NCBI GenBank assembly: GCA_902801885.1 | Contig: CADCJX010000009.1 | Location: 487 to 64,486 of the forward strand | Length of the DNA stretch: 64,000 bases | Source of the DNA: an uncultured Bacteroidia bacterium | GTDB lineage: Bacteria > Bacteroidota > Bacteroidia > Bacteroidales > UBA932 | Direction: 5' to 3' | In this document: positions 9,040 through 19,100 of the stretch, in pieces | Numbering within the stretch: the first letter of the stretch is position 1 | Layout: each line of letters begins with the position of its first letter | Position numbers and translations under genes: made by a program | The notes under the pieces: generated by a model | What the model saw: only the letters and a program-made list of their open reading frames with translations | Databases searched by the model: none | What the model was told of the DNA's origin: nothing

Positions 9040-9201
9040 ATGAAGAAATACACATGTGACGTCTGCGGTTATGAATATGATCCCGCAGTTGGAGATCCCG
9101 ACAACGGAATCGCTCCCGGAACAGCTTTCGAAGACCTCCCGGAGGATTGGGTCTGCCCCCTTTGCGGAGTCGGCAAAGATCAGTTCTCCGAGGCCGAATA
9201 A
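9040..9201 (+). CDS. Rubredoxin
   Basis: A 53-residue small iron protein. Both CxxC knuckles are visible: TCDVCGY (Cys 6 and 9) and [10 protein letters not shown] (Cys 39 and 42), with the usual aromatic and acidic core ([18 protein letters not shown]). It is an electron carrier, commonly linked to oxygen or peroxide detoxification in anaerobes. It begins 18 nt after purL and ends 16 nt before cysS, so it is read in the same run. The start is the only ATG that gives the full N-terminal knuckle. Confidence 0.97.
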   Translation: MKKYTCDVCGYEYDPAVGDPDNGIAPGTAFEDLPEDWVCPLCGVGKDQFSEAE

Positions 9202-9217
9202 GTAACCTGCACATAAG

Positions 9218-10765
9218 ATGAGGAATCTTTATCTTACAAACACCCTTTCAAAAACCAAGGAGCTATTCGTTCCGGTCCACGAAGGGCATGTCGGGATGTA
9301 TGTCTGCGGCCCGACCGTGTACGGAGATGCCCATCTTGGCCATGCCCGCCCGGGCGTGACCTATGATGTGCTGTTCAAGCTCCTCCGTCATCTTGGTTAT
9401 AAGGTCCGCTACGTCCGGAACATTACGGACGTGGGTCACCTCGAGCATGATGCTGACGAAGGAGAGGACAAGATCAGCAAGAAGGCCCGTCTGGAGCAGC
9501 TTGAGCCCATGGAGGTTGTCCAAAGCTACACTTTCCGTTACCACGAGGCCATGAGGCTCCTCAACGTGGCTCCTCCTTCCATCGAGCCCAGGGCTTCAGG
9601 ACATATCATCGAGCAGATCGAGACCATCAAGAAGATCCTGGAGGCCGGTTATGCCTACATTTCAAACGGTTCCGTATATTTCGATGTCCAGAAGTACAAC
9701 GAAAAGCATCACTACGGTGTGCTTTCCGGCCGCAACCTGGATGACACCCTGGAGGGAACACGCGCATTGGACGGCCAGAGCGACAAGAGGGCTCCATACG
9801 ATTTCGCACTTTGGAAAAAGGCTGAGCCCGAGCACATCATGCACTGGCCCAGTCCATGGAGCGAAGGTTTCCCCGGCTGGCATCTTGAATGCTCCGTGAT
9901 GGGCGAGAAATACCTCGGCGAGGAATTCGACATCCACGGAGGCGGAATGGACCTGATGTTCCCGCACCATGAATGCGAGATTGCCCAGAATGTGGCATGG
10001 AGAGGCACCCGTGGCGTCCGCTACTGGGTGCACAACAACATGATCACGATCAACGGACAGAAGATGGGAAAATCCCTCGGGAACTTCATCACCCTTCCTG
10101 AGCTGTTCTCCGGTAACCATCCGAAGCTCGAACAGGCATATTCCCCGATGACAGTCCGCTTCTTCATCCTCCAGGCCCACTACCGCGGAACGCTGGACTT
10201 CAGCAATGAGGCCCTCCAGGCCTCTGAGAAGGCTATGAAGAGGGTTATGCAGGCCTATAAGGACCTGGTCGCCTTGGCCAAGGGACATGATGTCATCCTG
10301 AGCGAAGCTAAGGATCTCCCCTACGGAGAGCTCTTCTCCGCAATCGCCCCCGAAACCTGCATTGCAGATTCAGCCGAGATCAAGGCCATCTTCGAAGGTG
10401 TCTATGATGCCCTCTGCGATGACCTTAACACACCGGTTGCCCTGTCGCACATCTTCGAGGCAGTCAGGATCATCAATTCAGCCAAGGCCGGTTCAGCCAA
10501 ATTGACTGGCAAGGACCTCACTGCCCTCGCTCAGATCTTCGACGACATCGTGTTCGGTGTCCTTGGACTGAGGGACGAGGCCGCAGGTGAAGGCGGAAAG
10601 AGCCAGGAAGTAGTCTCCGGACTCATGGAGATGGTACTTGAAGAAAGGGCTAAGGCAAAGGCCGCCAAGGACTGGGGCCTGAGCGACGCCATCCGCGACC
10701 ATCTAAAGGCCCTTGGCATCACAGTCAAGGACACCAAGGACGGCGCTGAATGGACTCTTGAATAG
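9218..10765 (+). CDS. cysS: Cysteinyl-tRNA synthetase
   Basis: A 515-residue class I synthetase. It shows the HIGH-type motif HLGH in [13 protein letters not shown], the zinc-site segment WHLECSVM and [13 protein letters not shown], and the KMSKS-type motif KMGKSLGN (about residue 285). The C-terminal helical domain ends normally. Around residues 358-368 it contains VILSEAKDL, encoded by a copy of a short repeat also found in the GH92 gene; this lies in the variable helical region and the frame continues. It is the last gene of the run that starts at 1831 and converges on the GH92 gene 7 nt away. Confidence 0.97.
   Translation: MRNLYLTNTLSKTKELFVPVHEGHVGMYVCGPTVYGDAHLGHARPGVTYDVLFKLLRHLGYKVRYVRNITDVGHLEHDADEGEDKISKKARLEQLEPMEVVQSYTFRYHEAMRLLNVAPPSIEPRASGHIIEQIETIKKILEAGYAYISNGSVYFDVQKYNEKHHYGVLSGRNLDDTLEGTRALDGQSDKRAPYDFALWKKAEPEHIMHWPSPWSEGFPGWHLECSVMGEKYLGEEFDIHGGGMDLMFPHHECEIAQNVAWRGTRGVRYWVHNNMITINGQKMGKSLGNFITLPELFSGNHPKLEQAYSPMTVRFFILQAHYRGTLDFSNEALQASEKAMKRVMQAYKDLVALAKGHDVILSEAKDLPYGELFSAIAPETCIADSAEIKAIFEGVYDALCDDLNTPVALSHIFEAVRIINSAKAGSAKLTGKDLTALAQIFDDIVFGVLGLRDEAAGEGGKSQEVVSGLMEMVLEERAKAKAAKDWGLSDAIRDHLKALGITVKDTKDGAEWTLE
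10291..10318 (+). repeat. Short dispersed repeat (copy inside cysS)
   Basis: This 28-nt segment matches 13427-13454 at all but three positions, with the core CTGAGCGAAGC in common. It is translated here as VILSEAKDL. The two copies lie in unrelated genes and in opposite sense to the reading frames, so it is a dispersed sequence, not a shared domain. Confidence 0.7.
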
Positions 10766-10772
10766 AGGTTTT

Positions 10773-13730
10773 CTACTTCACAATTACAATATTAGGTACG
10801 ACCCGGGCTCCCTCGTGGTCGTACTTTTTATTGTCATAGGGATAGTTGATTATTCCGGTCTTGTCGGTCCAGAGGGTTGAGGAACCGCCACCGTCAAGGT
10901 TGATGGCGTCTTCAAGCCCCAGGATACGGCAAACAGTTGCAAGCTCCGGGATGCTCATTCCGTCGGCGTTGCCAGGGAATCGCCCATCCACGACGGCCAT
11001 GTAGACCATCCCGTCAGCATCCCAGCCCATGAAGGTCCTTGGATGACGCATCGTAAAGAAGGATGCATCCGGGAAAGCCGGGACCTTGCCACCCTTCATG
11101 AGGATAGGGCCGGAGGCCAGGCACTGCTTGTAATCGAGCCTGTAGTGTTCAGTCAGGGTGCTGTCATAAGGGAATATCTCGAGCTGGTGCCCGCTCCCGT
11201 CTTTAACCGCAAGGACTCCGTTGGAGCGCTGCAGCTCAGTGGAAGGAGTCTGCCCGACCACTTCCCCGTCGATTGAGAAGAAGGTGTGGGGGATGAGGCG
11301 TCTCATGTTGAAATAGCTCCCATTCAATCCGATACGCGCATTATTCCGCATTGCAAGGGTGTCAGTTGTCGAAGAAAGCTCACCCGGAGCATGGACAAAA
11401 GAGGTAGACATGCTGGAAGCAGGGTACCTGGCCAAACTGATGCTCTGCGTTGTACCATGGAATGGGAACTGGGCATGGGTGGTCTGGGCACCGTCCCCGA
11501 TGTCATTCCACTTCCACCCTGCCGTATTCCATTCTTCAAGATCGGAGGGACAGACGGCTCCCCATTCCTTGTTGGGAAGGCTTCCCATTTCTAGTACCAG
11601 GATACCACCGGCCATGATGTCTTCATGCTTGATCCATGGTCCGTCGAGGGCAGTACCGTTCAAAGTCGCACTCTGGATGTACTTGCAGTCATCAGACACG
11701 TTCTTCGCGATGATCTTGAATATATTCCCGTTTGATAGTTTGATCTCGGCCTCGTCGAACACAGGGCTGCCGATCGTGTACAGAGGTTCGCCTGGAGTGA
11801 CAGGATAAAGGCCGAGCGAGGAGAAGACCACGAAGGAAGTCATTCCTCCTCCGTCCTCATCGCCGGGAACTCCCATCAGGTCGTCCCTGAACCAGGTGTC
11901 CAGCATCTGGCGTACCCTCTTCTGGGTCTTCCAAGGTGCTCCGGCATAATTGTAGAGATAAGGGACATGGAGAGAAGGCTCGTTGGCCATCGAGAACTGT
12001 CCCACGTTGCCGGTGTGGTCTGGAAGTTTAGCAAAAAAAGAGTACTTGCTTCGGCCCAGAGGGGTGGCGAACATCCTGTCGAGTTCCTTGCAGAAGCGCT
12101 CAGGGCTCCCCATCAGGGCAATCAGGCCGGGAATGTCGTGCTGCACATCCCAGCGGTAGACCCAGGCGTTGTTTTCGTCATAGTATTCCCTTGCCCCCAT
12201 TCCTCCGGGGAAGTTGTAGTCTATGTCTGGGATGAAGTTCCCTTCCTTGTCACGCGGATGGAAGAAGAGGGTCTCGGGATTGAAAAGCTTCTTGTAATTG
12301 GCGGACTTTTCAAGGAACCAGGCAGCATCCCTGCCCTGTCCTGCAGCATCTGCAAGCTTGGAAAGGGCCCAGCAGTCATAGGCTGTCCCGAGGCTCACGG
12401 CAACCGGCTGGCGCTTCTCAAAGCCATGGACATTAGGATCGGTCTCCGCTTCCCCCTCGCGAAGGGCAGGGATATAACCGTTCTCCCAGTAGAAATCATC
12501 AAGCCAGCCTGCAGGCTTGCCGCTCCATGGTGCCAGGGTCTTCTCGGCCAACGCCCTGCGTCCGGCTTCATAGGCGGCAGGGACATCGATTTTAAGGCCT
12601 TTAGCCAGGGCATCGGCAAAAGAAGGGATCGCGTGGTTGCTGTTCATCCTCCTTGAATCTCCGCTGACTTCCGGAAAGGTCGGCATCCAGCCGTTACCCA
12701 TCTGGTCAGCCATCTTTAGGAAGGAAGAAAGGATATTCTCCTCCAAAGGCTGATCCATCAGCGTACGGAGCGGATGAGCGGCCCTGTAGGTGTCCCAAAT
12801 CCAGTCATCAGTGTAGAAAGGAGTGCCACCATCCTCATGGACAGCATTGTCGAATCCGCTCCAATAACGGCTGTCTTCACTCATGCAGACAGGGCGTTCG
12901 AATGTGCGGTAGTATGACGTGTAGAACACCCTTTTCCGGTTCAAGGGCCCTTTCACGGCAATCCTGCCGAGGGTTTCGTTCCAGATCCTGCGGCCTTCAG
13001 CAGCAAGGGCGTCGACGTCATAGTCTTTAATCTCTCGGCGAAGGTTCTTGCCAGCCTGGGCGGCATCTATGAAGGAGACCCCGTAGCGAAGCCTGACGGA
13101 AGGTACGTCGAAGCGCAGGATCACCCAACTCTGCCTGCCGTTGCCGGCGGTGTCGACCTTTGCAGGAGCTACTTCAGGTTCCAGATGGAGATAAACCTTG
13201 GTTTCGTCCTTGACTCTCTGGCAGCCCTCTACAGCACCCCCATCCCATGAGACCGTACCGTCCATGCTGGCCAGGATTATATTCAAAGGACTGCCGCCTT
13301 CGAGTGAATATATGGCACTCTGATGTGAAAGAGCGTACTTTGCGGTCACGGCTCCGTCATCGAGGGTCACGTCGAATGAATATGGTGTCAGGTGCTCGTT
13401 GTCGTAGGATACAGGTATTACAGGTTTGTCATTCTGAGCGAAGCGAAGAATCTCTCTCCCCGTCGTCACTGACAGCTTGAAAGCCGAGCGCTCACGATGG
13501 TTGGTAACGATTATAGGAAGTCCGTTCAGGTACTCTGAAGTGTAGTCAGAGCGTTCCGGGTAGACCCTCAGCATCGAATTGGGCAACTGCACCGTAGGGA
13601 AGGTCGGCACCAGGAGATGACTGACGTTACCTGCATAAGGATTGACATAATCCACCGGGTCCGTAGCCAGGTCGCATCCTGCTACCAGAAGCGATACCAG
13701 AATCAATACGTTTGAAAGAAATCTATTCAT
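10773..13730 (-). CDS. GH92 alpha-mannosidase fused to a phosphodiester glycosidase domain
   Basis: A 985-residue predicted lipoprotein (LLVAGC lipobox at about residue 19). Residues about 25-700 are a GH92 calcium-dependent exo-alpha-mannosidase: DYVNPYAG at the N-terminus, ENNAWVYRWDVQHD, NEPSLHVPYLYNYAG and the catalytic-base loop GVPGDEDGGGMTSF. Residues about 740-985 are a NAGPA-type phosphodiester glycosidase (uncovering-enzyme family), with GLNGSYFNMR and the signature AINLDGGGSSTLW. The pair suggests removal of mannose and of sugar-phosphate caps from one glycan, which is inference. An extra REILRFAQND segment (about 93-103) is encoded by a dispersed repeat. A 27-nt palindrome lies upstream of the start. 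Confidence 0.88.
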   Translation of the reverse strand: MNRFLSNVLILVSLLVAGCDLATDPVDYVNPYAGNVSHLLVPTFPTVQLPNSMLRVYPERSDYTSEYLNGLPIIVTNHRERSAFKLSVTTGREILRFAQNDKPVIPVSYDNEHLTPYSFDVTLDDGAVTAKYALSHQSAIYSLEGGSPLNIILASMDGTVSWDGGAVEGCQRVKDETKVYLHLEPEVAPAKVDTAGNGRQSWVILRFDVPSVRLRYGVSFIDAAQAGKNLRREIKDYDVDALAAEGRRIWNETLGRIAVKGPLNRKRVFYTSYYRTFERPVCMSEDSRYWSGFDNAVHEDGGTPFYTDDWIWDTYRAAHPLRTLMDQPLEENILSSFLKMADQMGNGWMPTFPEVSGDSRRMNSNHAIPSFADALAKGLKIDVPAAYEAGRRALAEKTLAPWSGKPAGWLDDFYWENGYIPALREGEAETDPNVHGFEKRQPVAVSLGTAYDCWALSKLADAAGQGRDAAWFLEKSANYKKLFNPETLFFHPRDKEGNFIPDIDYNFPGGMGAREYYDENNAWVYRWDVQHDIPGLIALMGSPERFCKELDRMFATPLGRSKYSFFAKLPDHTGNVGQFSMANEPSLHVPYLYNYAGAPWKTQKRVRQMLDTWFRDDLMGVPGDEDGGGMTSFVVFSSLGLYPVTPGEPLYTIGSPVFDEAEIKLSNGNIFKIIAKNVSDDCKYIQSATLNGTALDGPWIKHEDIMAGGILVLEMGSLPNKEWGAVCPSDLEEWNTAGWKWNDIGDGAQTTHAQFPFHGTTQSISLARYPASSMSTSFVHAPGELSSTTDTLAMRNNARIGLNGSYFNMRRLIPHTFFSIDGEVVGQTPSTELQRSNGVLAVKDGSGHQLEIFPYDSTLTEHYRLDYKQCLASGPILMKGGKVPAFPDASFFTMRHPRTFMGWDADGMVYMAVVDGRFPGNADGMSIPELATVCRILGLEDAINLDGGGSSTLWTDKTGIINYPYDNKKYDHEGARVVPNIVIVK
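13425..13454 (-). repeat. Short dispersed repeat (copy inside the GH92 gene)
   Basis: A 30-nt segment translated in the gene's frame as EILRFAQNDK. It is nearly the same sequence as 10291-10318 in cysS but is read there from the other strand. Peptides such as ILRFAQND and SEAKDL recur in predicted proteins of many bacteria because of a widespread repeat of this type (recalled, not searched). Confidence 0.7.
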
Positions 13731-13749
13731 GGGTCACAAGGTTTTCTCG

Positions 13750-13776
13750 TTTGCAATCACAAATTGTGATCGCAAA
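13750..13776. promoter_or_regulatory. 27-nt palindrome upstream of the GH92 gene (operator candidate)
   Basis: The arms TTTGCAATCACAA and TTGTGATCGCAAA are complementary at 12 of 13 positions around a central A. It lies 20 nt before the ATG of the GH92 gene, in a 119-nt gap, where a repressor or activator dimer could bind. It is not followed by a T-run, so it is not a terminator. Confidence 0.5.
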
Positions 13777-13796
13777 GCGAATATAAGATTTTTTTA

Positions 13797-13832
13797 AAGA
13801 AAAAAGGCTGCGACAAACGCCGCAGCCTTTTC
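13797..13832 (-). terminator. Terminator after the BACON/OB lipoprotein gene
   Basis: The minus strand has a perfect 10-bp stem (AAAGGCTGCG/CGCAGCCTTT) with an 8-nt loop, followed by a T-rich run, 18 nt after the stop at 13850. It ends the TonB receptor / lipoprotein unit. Confidence 0.85.
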
Positions 13833-13849
13833 CAACAGGATTAAAACTT

Positions 13850-16141
13850 CTACTCGGTCTTGCCGTTGAGGGAAGCGACCCAAGCCTTCTTGGAAGAAGT
13901 CTCGTAAGTGGTCTTGTACTTGGTCAGCTGGCCCTTGAGTATAACCTCGTCGCCTTCGGCGATCTGGGTGTTGCCCTCTTCCCATGCCTTGTTGCCGAAG
14001 TAATAGACACTGTAGGCTTCGAAATCCTTTGTGGGATCGTCATTGAAAGCTCCGTCATCGGAGATCCAGAAAGTCGCAGTGCCATATTGGGCGCTGAAGG
14101 TGTAGACAACCTTGGAGATCTTGCCCTTCACGCAGACATCGGGGAATACAGGAGCGGGCTGGTCTGCGGCCTTGGCAGCCTCAGTTGCAGCTGTGCAAGC
14201 ATCGATGAAAGCGATGGCACCGGCCACGTTGAAAGGAGCTCCCTCATTGCCGATACCGTTGGCATCGGAGGTAACACCATTGACGCTGTAGACCCATGCC
14301 TTCTTGCTGGAAGTCTCAGCCACACCCTTGTAGAGAGTGGTCTTACCACAGACGACGACCTCGTCACCAACCTGGATCTGAGCATTGCCCTCAGCCCAAG
14401 GAGTGTTTCCGAACCAGTACACGCTGTAGCACTCGAAGTCATGACCGTAGTCAGTCGTGGTCTTCTTATCCTCACTTCCATTGAAAGTACCATCGTCGGA
14501 GAGCCAGAATGTGGCGGTACCGTAGTCAGCACTGAAAGAGTAGAGGATTGCGGAAACCTTTCCCTTAATGTAGATGTCCTCGTCGAAGGTCTGTCCGCCG
14601 GTGATGGCAGCGGCAATCTCGGAAGCGGTGTAAGGGTTGGTTACAGTGCCCTTGGGATTGTCAACATATTCATCGATCTTGGTAGCGATGATGTTGATGT
14701 ACCTACCCTTGCTGGAGAGACCGTTGAAGTAACCGGTTACGGTGATCTTCTTGCCGTCGAAGCTCTTGGCATTGAGCTCGTCAACAGGGTAGACGATGCT
14801 ACCCATCTTGGTCTCGGGATCGATTCCGTCGAGGGTCATGTTGTAGTAGTTGCCGGAGACTGAAAGGGTTCCGGAGAGCTTGATGTACTCAGCCACGGAA
14901 GCATTGTACTCTGCAGCTGTGGCAGTGATGTCGGTAGCAGTAGGATGATTGACTGCATTGCCTTCGCTGTCGACGAACACGTCGGTGATGTCGGTAAGCT
15001 CAGGGACACCATTGTAGGTGGTCTTCTTAGCGGAAACCTTGACTCCGTTACCAGTCTTGAGAGCGGCGGCGCTGTTGCCATAGGCATAGAGGGCGTTCTG
15101 TCCGTCGGAAAGGACTGCACCGCGGGTTGTAAGGGCAACGACGACTGTTGAAGGCAGGGTCTGGACCATGTCGTTATCAGCAGCAGCGATGATCTCGGTC
15201 ACGGTCATACCGGTAGCGGGAACACCGGCCTGAGTGAGAGTAACAGCCTTGACTGCACCAGGAGCCTTGATAGTGAAGGTGGCGGTACGGTCAGCGGTAC
15301 GGGGATTAGCATCATAAGTGATCAGGTAGTTACCTTCTTCGGTAAGGTCACTCACCTTCACCCAGTCTGCATTCACAGTCACAAGGACAGGCTGGACCTT
15401 GGAAGAAACAAGGAGGGTGTCCTTGCCGGCAGCAGGAGAAACCGTTGCAGTCGTCAGGCTGGCATCTATAAGGGACTTCTCAATCTTGATGATGCTGGCA
15501 TCCACAAGCTCAACGGTTCCCTGATAGACACTCTTCGGCCCTTCGACGGTCACCTTGTCTCCGACTTCAATTCCGAAGCTTGCCCAACCACCGTCGGCAT
15601 CCTTCGGATACTGTCCCTTGCTGTTGAAGGTACCGTAGATGTAGAGGCCATCACCCTCGACAGTACCGTCATTAAGGTACCAGTTACCATAACTTGTGTT
15701 GGCGATTGTCGTTACTGTACCGGTAACCCGATAAGTAATGTTCTCACCTGCATACACCTCTGCGCAAGTCGAAGGCTCGACATCAACACCCTGAGGAGCA
15801 AGTTGGCTAACGGTGACAATCTTTGTCTTGTCTCCCATAACAATGTAAACGGCAGCCTTGCGGGCAGCGCTAGCATCAGCAGCAGAGATAGTCATAGTCG
15901 TTTGGCCGCCAGAACCATTGGCAGGACTGACAGAAAGCCAATCACCACCTTTGACGGAAGCTGTCCAAGATCCATCAGCCGTAACTGTAATAGTAGCACT
16001 GGTCTGGGACTCGGCTGCTACCGAGACATAGTCTTCAGAGACTTCGAGACCTACGAGCTTAGAAACAGGCTCTTCGACAGTACAACCAACCAGCAGGGCG
16101 GCGGCCGCTACGAATGAAGCAATAATATATTTGAGTTTCAT
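13850..16141 (-). CDS. BACON-domain surface lipoprotein with tandem OB-like domains
   Basis: A 763-residue lipoprotein (lipobox LLVGC, Cys about 20). Residues about 30-110 are a BACON-type beta-sandwich (DGSWTASVKGGDWLSVSP). The rest is a chain of beta-barrel modules of the OB/DUF5689 type, each with a VxVxG start and a LYIYG or FWLSDDG core. The two C-terminal modules (about 503-622 and 636-755) are clear duplicates: both contain YGTATFW, SDDG, YSVY(W/Y)FGN, GDEV and ETSSKKAW. No catalytic motif is seen, so a carbohydrate- or nucleic-acid-binding role is only a guess. The gene follows the TonB receptor by 15 nt and ends at a terminator, so it is probably the receptor's surface partner. Confidence 0.7.
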   Translation of the reverse strand: MKLKYIIASFVAAAALLVGCTVEEPVSKLVGLEVSEDYVSVAAESQTSATITVTADGSWTASVKGGDWLSVSPANGSGGQTTMTISAADASAARKAAVYIVMGDKTKIVTVSQLAPQGVDVEPSTCAEVYAGENITYRVTGTVTTIANTSYGNWYLNDGTVEGDGLYIYGTFNSKGQYPKDADGGWASFGIEVGDKVTVEGPKSVYQGTVELVDASIIKIEKSLIDASLTTATVSPAAGKDTLLVSSKVQPVLVTVNADWVKVSDLTEEGNYLITYDANPRTADRTATFTIKAPGAVKAVTLTQAGVPATGMTVTEIIAAADNDMVQTLPSTVVVALTTRGAVLSDGQNALYAYGNSAAALKTGNGVKVSAKKTTYNGVPELTDITDVFVDSEGNAVNHPTATDITATAAEYNASVAEYIKLSGTLSVSGNYYNMTLDGIDPETKMGSIVYPVDELNAKSFDGKKITVTGYFNGLSSKGRYINIIATKIDEYVDNPKGTVTNPYTASEIAAAITGGQTFDEDIYIKGKVSAILYSFSADYGTATFWLSDDGTFNGSEDKKTTTDYGHDFECYSVYWFGNTPWAEGNAQIQVGDEVVVCGKTTLYKGVAETSSKKAWVYSVNGVTSDANGIGNEGAPFNVAGAIAFIDACTAATEAAKAADQPAPVFPDVCVKGKISKVVYTFSAQYGTATFWISDDGAFNDDPTKDFEAYSVYYFGNKAWEEGNTQIAEGDEVILKGQLTKYKTTYETSSKKAWVASLNGKTE

Positions 16142-16156
16142 GTCGCGTCTGTATTA

Positions 16157-19100
16157 TTAGTTGAACATGTATTTGATACCGATCTGCATGTACCAGCAAT
16201 TGGCAAGCGTGTGAGTGAAATCCCAGGTCTTTACACCAGAACCAACCATGGTAGAGTAAACGGGAACACCGTCAACATCAGTATATTCATACTTGATGAT
16301 CTTGGCATTGCCATTGTTGTCGTGAGGAACGTCAGTATTCCATGTCTTGGAGACACCCCAACGGGAATTGAAGAGATTGCCCACATTCTGGACATCAAGA
16401 CTTAGCTGAAGGGTGTTCCTGGTATTTCCTGCCTTCACGACAAAGTCGTGGGCGTAACGGAAATCAAAGGTATGCCTCATCGGCTGGGTCACAGCATAAG
16501 CCTCGGCGTACTTACCCTTGTTGGCAGTGAGATACTTGTCCTGATCAACGAATTCCCAGAAACGAGTCTCACTGTCAGAGTCGATGAAACGGATCTCATT
16601 CTTGTCTAAAGGGATGTAGATAAGGTCATAGGCATTGCCATCACCATTCATGTCATTGGAATAGATGAAGCTGTTGCCTGCATATCTCAGTCCCTCGTAG
16701 AAGAGGCTCCAGTGATTGCGTGCCTTGTCTGAGTAGGAAACAGAAGCCATCAAACGGTCAGGCAGATTGTAGGAAGAGTTGTGGAGTATGTTGAAGTTCG
16801 GACCATCCACAGAAGGAATATACTTCCATGCTGCAGCAGCGTTAGAACCAGGCATACCCGTAATTTCCTTGCTGACAGTGTGGGTGTAGGCTGCTGTAAA
16901 GAAGAGACCCTTGACCGGCTCGGTATTGATGGCAACCGAAGCGACGGAGCCGTAACCCTTGTTAGTATTGGAAAGGACAAAGGCGTCGAGGCTGTTATAT
17001 CTGTAACCTGAAGGATACATGTGACGGTTGTCAGCTCCGTTGAAAGTAGTCCAACCGGCGTTGTCAGTAGGAATGTTCCAGTTCTGAAGCATTACACCAT
17101 TGAGTGTCTTGTTGAATATGTACTCGGCAGTTACAGTGAACGGGAATGCTATAGGAAGGGTGTAATCAACAGCGATTGAAGACTTCCAGACTTGCGGCAT
17201 CTTGAACTTACGGTCAACAGCTGCAGCCTCACTCGTGATGATAGGGTTGATAACAGCAGTCTCAGGTGTAGGCCTCGTTGTAGCAAATGTCTTGGGATCA
17301 TACTTGTTCAATGCTGCAAGGATATCCCAGCGGTCGGTAAGTATCTTTCCGGAGTTATCAACAAGCTGATTCAAGATAGCTTTATCTGTGACACCCTTGA
17401 CACGACCCTTGACAAAGCCGGCGTTAGTAGGCATGTTGGTGAAGAACACAAGGGGAAGACGTCCGGCAAACAGACCGGTACCTCCACGGATCTTGAGCCT
17501 CCTGTCACCGAAGACATCATAGGAGAAACCCAACCTGGGGCTGATCTGTACGTTGGTAGTGGGCCAAAGGCCAGTGTCAACATGAAGACCATTGTAGTCC
17601 AAAGCCTTGATGGCATTGTTCGTCATCACATCATCCTCATTGAACATGATAGTGTCAAAGCGGATTCCGGCAGTCAACTTAAGTTTGTCGTTTACATTCC
17701 ACTCATCCTGGGCATAGGCACCAATCTGATTGAAACGGACCTTTGCTGAAGGATACTCGTCTCCGTCATATCCCCAGTCAAAAGCAAACTCTATAGGCTT
17801 CTTCTTACCAAGGAAGTCGCTCAAGCTTGCGAAACGGTAAGATCCGGTACCATTACGCATATATGTATTAAGGGCCATCTGCGCCTCGAAACTTGCACCG
17901 GCAGTGATCTTATGGGCTCCCTTATACCAGGTGACGTCATCCTTGATGTTAAGAATAGTGTTCACTACCTTGTTACGATATGTAAAGAGCTCCGTTCCAA
18001 GGTCCATGTAAGGCTCTTTCTCGTGCCCTTCACCGAGATCTCCGGCAAGAATCTCCACGAACGGGAAAAAACCTCCGTCATTACCACGCTCGTCAACAAT
18101 ATTGGAATAGGTAACGAGCAACTGGTTGGAAACGTTATCGGAGATACGGCTGTTAAGGTCGGCCGAGATTGTATAGAGGTCGTTCATCTGATTGTACAGA
18201 GTGTTCGAGAAGATCAGACCATACTTGGAAAGCATATCGAACGACATTCCTGAGACATCCCTTGATGTTGAAGGATACTTCCAGGTGTTGCTGGTAGTAT
18301 AATTGTACCTAAGGGCAAAATGATTTGCACGGTTGATGTTCCAGTCCAGACGAGCCAGGAGTTTTGTGGTGGAATTGTCCTTTCCGTAGTCGTCGAAAGA
18401 TCCGGGATCATAGCCGTATTCCTGCTTGAGGAAGTTAGAAACGGCGAGTGCTTCGGACCTGCTGACACGGGAAATCATACGGTCTTCATCCGCTACTCCG
18501 TCTTCAGAGACCTTCCACTTGATTACGCTCGTAGGACGACTGATCTGCTCGGCATTAACGAAGAAGAAAAGCTTGTTCTTGATGATAGGACCACCAAGTG
18601 TGAAACCATAAGTAGTGGTGCGTTCCTTCTCCCTTTCGAGATCTACACCATCGATACGGCTTCCATGCATGTTCTCATTCTGGTGATATACATATGCAGT
18701 TCCCTTGACGGTGTTGGTTCCTGACTTGGTAATGGCGTTGATACCACCACCGATGAAGTTTGACTGACGGACATCAAAAGGAGAAACCACAACCTGGATT
18801 TCCTCGATAGCGTCAAGAGAGATAGGATTGCCACCTCCAGGAAGAGACGTGGAAAGACCGAAATTATTGTTGACATTCGCACCGTCCACAGTGAAATTGG
18901 TGCTTCGGCCTGAACTTCCGGAGAAGTTCATTCCGTTACCTCCGTAAGGAGAGAGTTTGGTGACATCGGTCAGACTCCTGCTCACGGTCGGCATCTCGGT
19001 AATCTGTGATGTGGAGATGTTGGTGGAAGCACCGGTCTTCACGACCGAGGTGAACTTCGAAGTCGGAGCGGCGATGACAACTGAAGACTCCAGCTGCTCT

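Noticed and set aside
13750-13776. Palindrome as a terminator
   Set aside because: No T-run follows on either strand, and a separate good terminator lies at 13797-13832.
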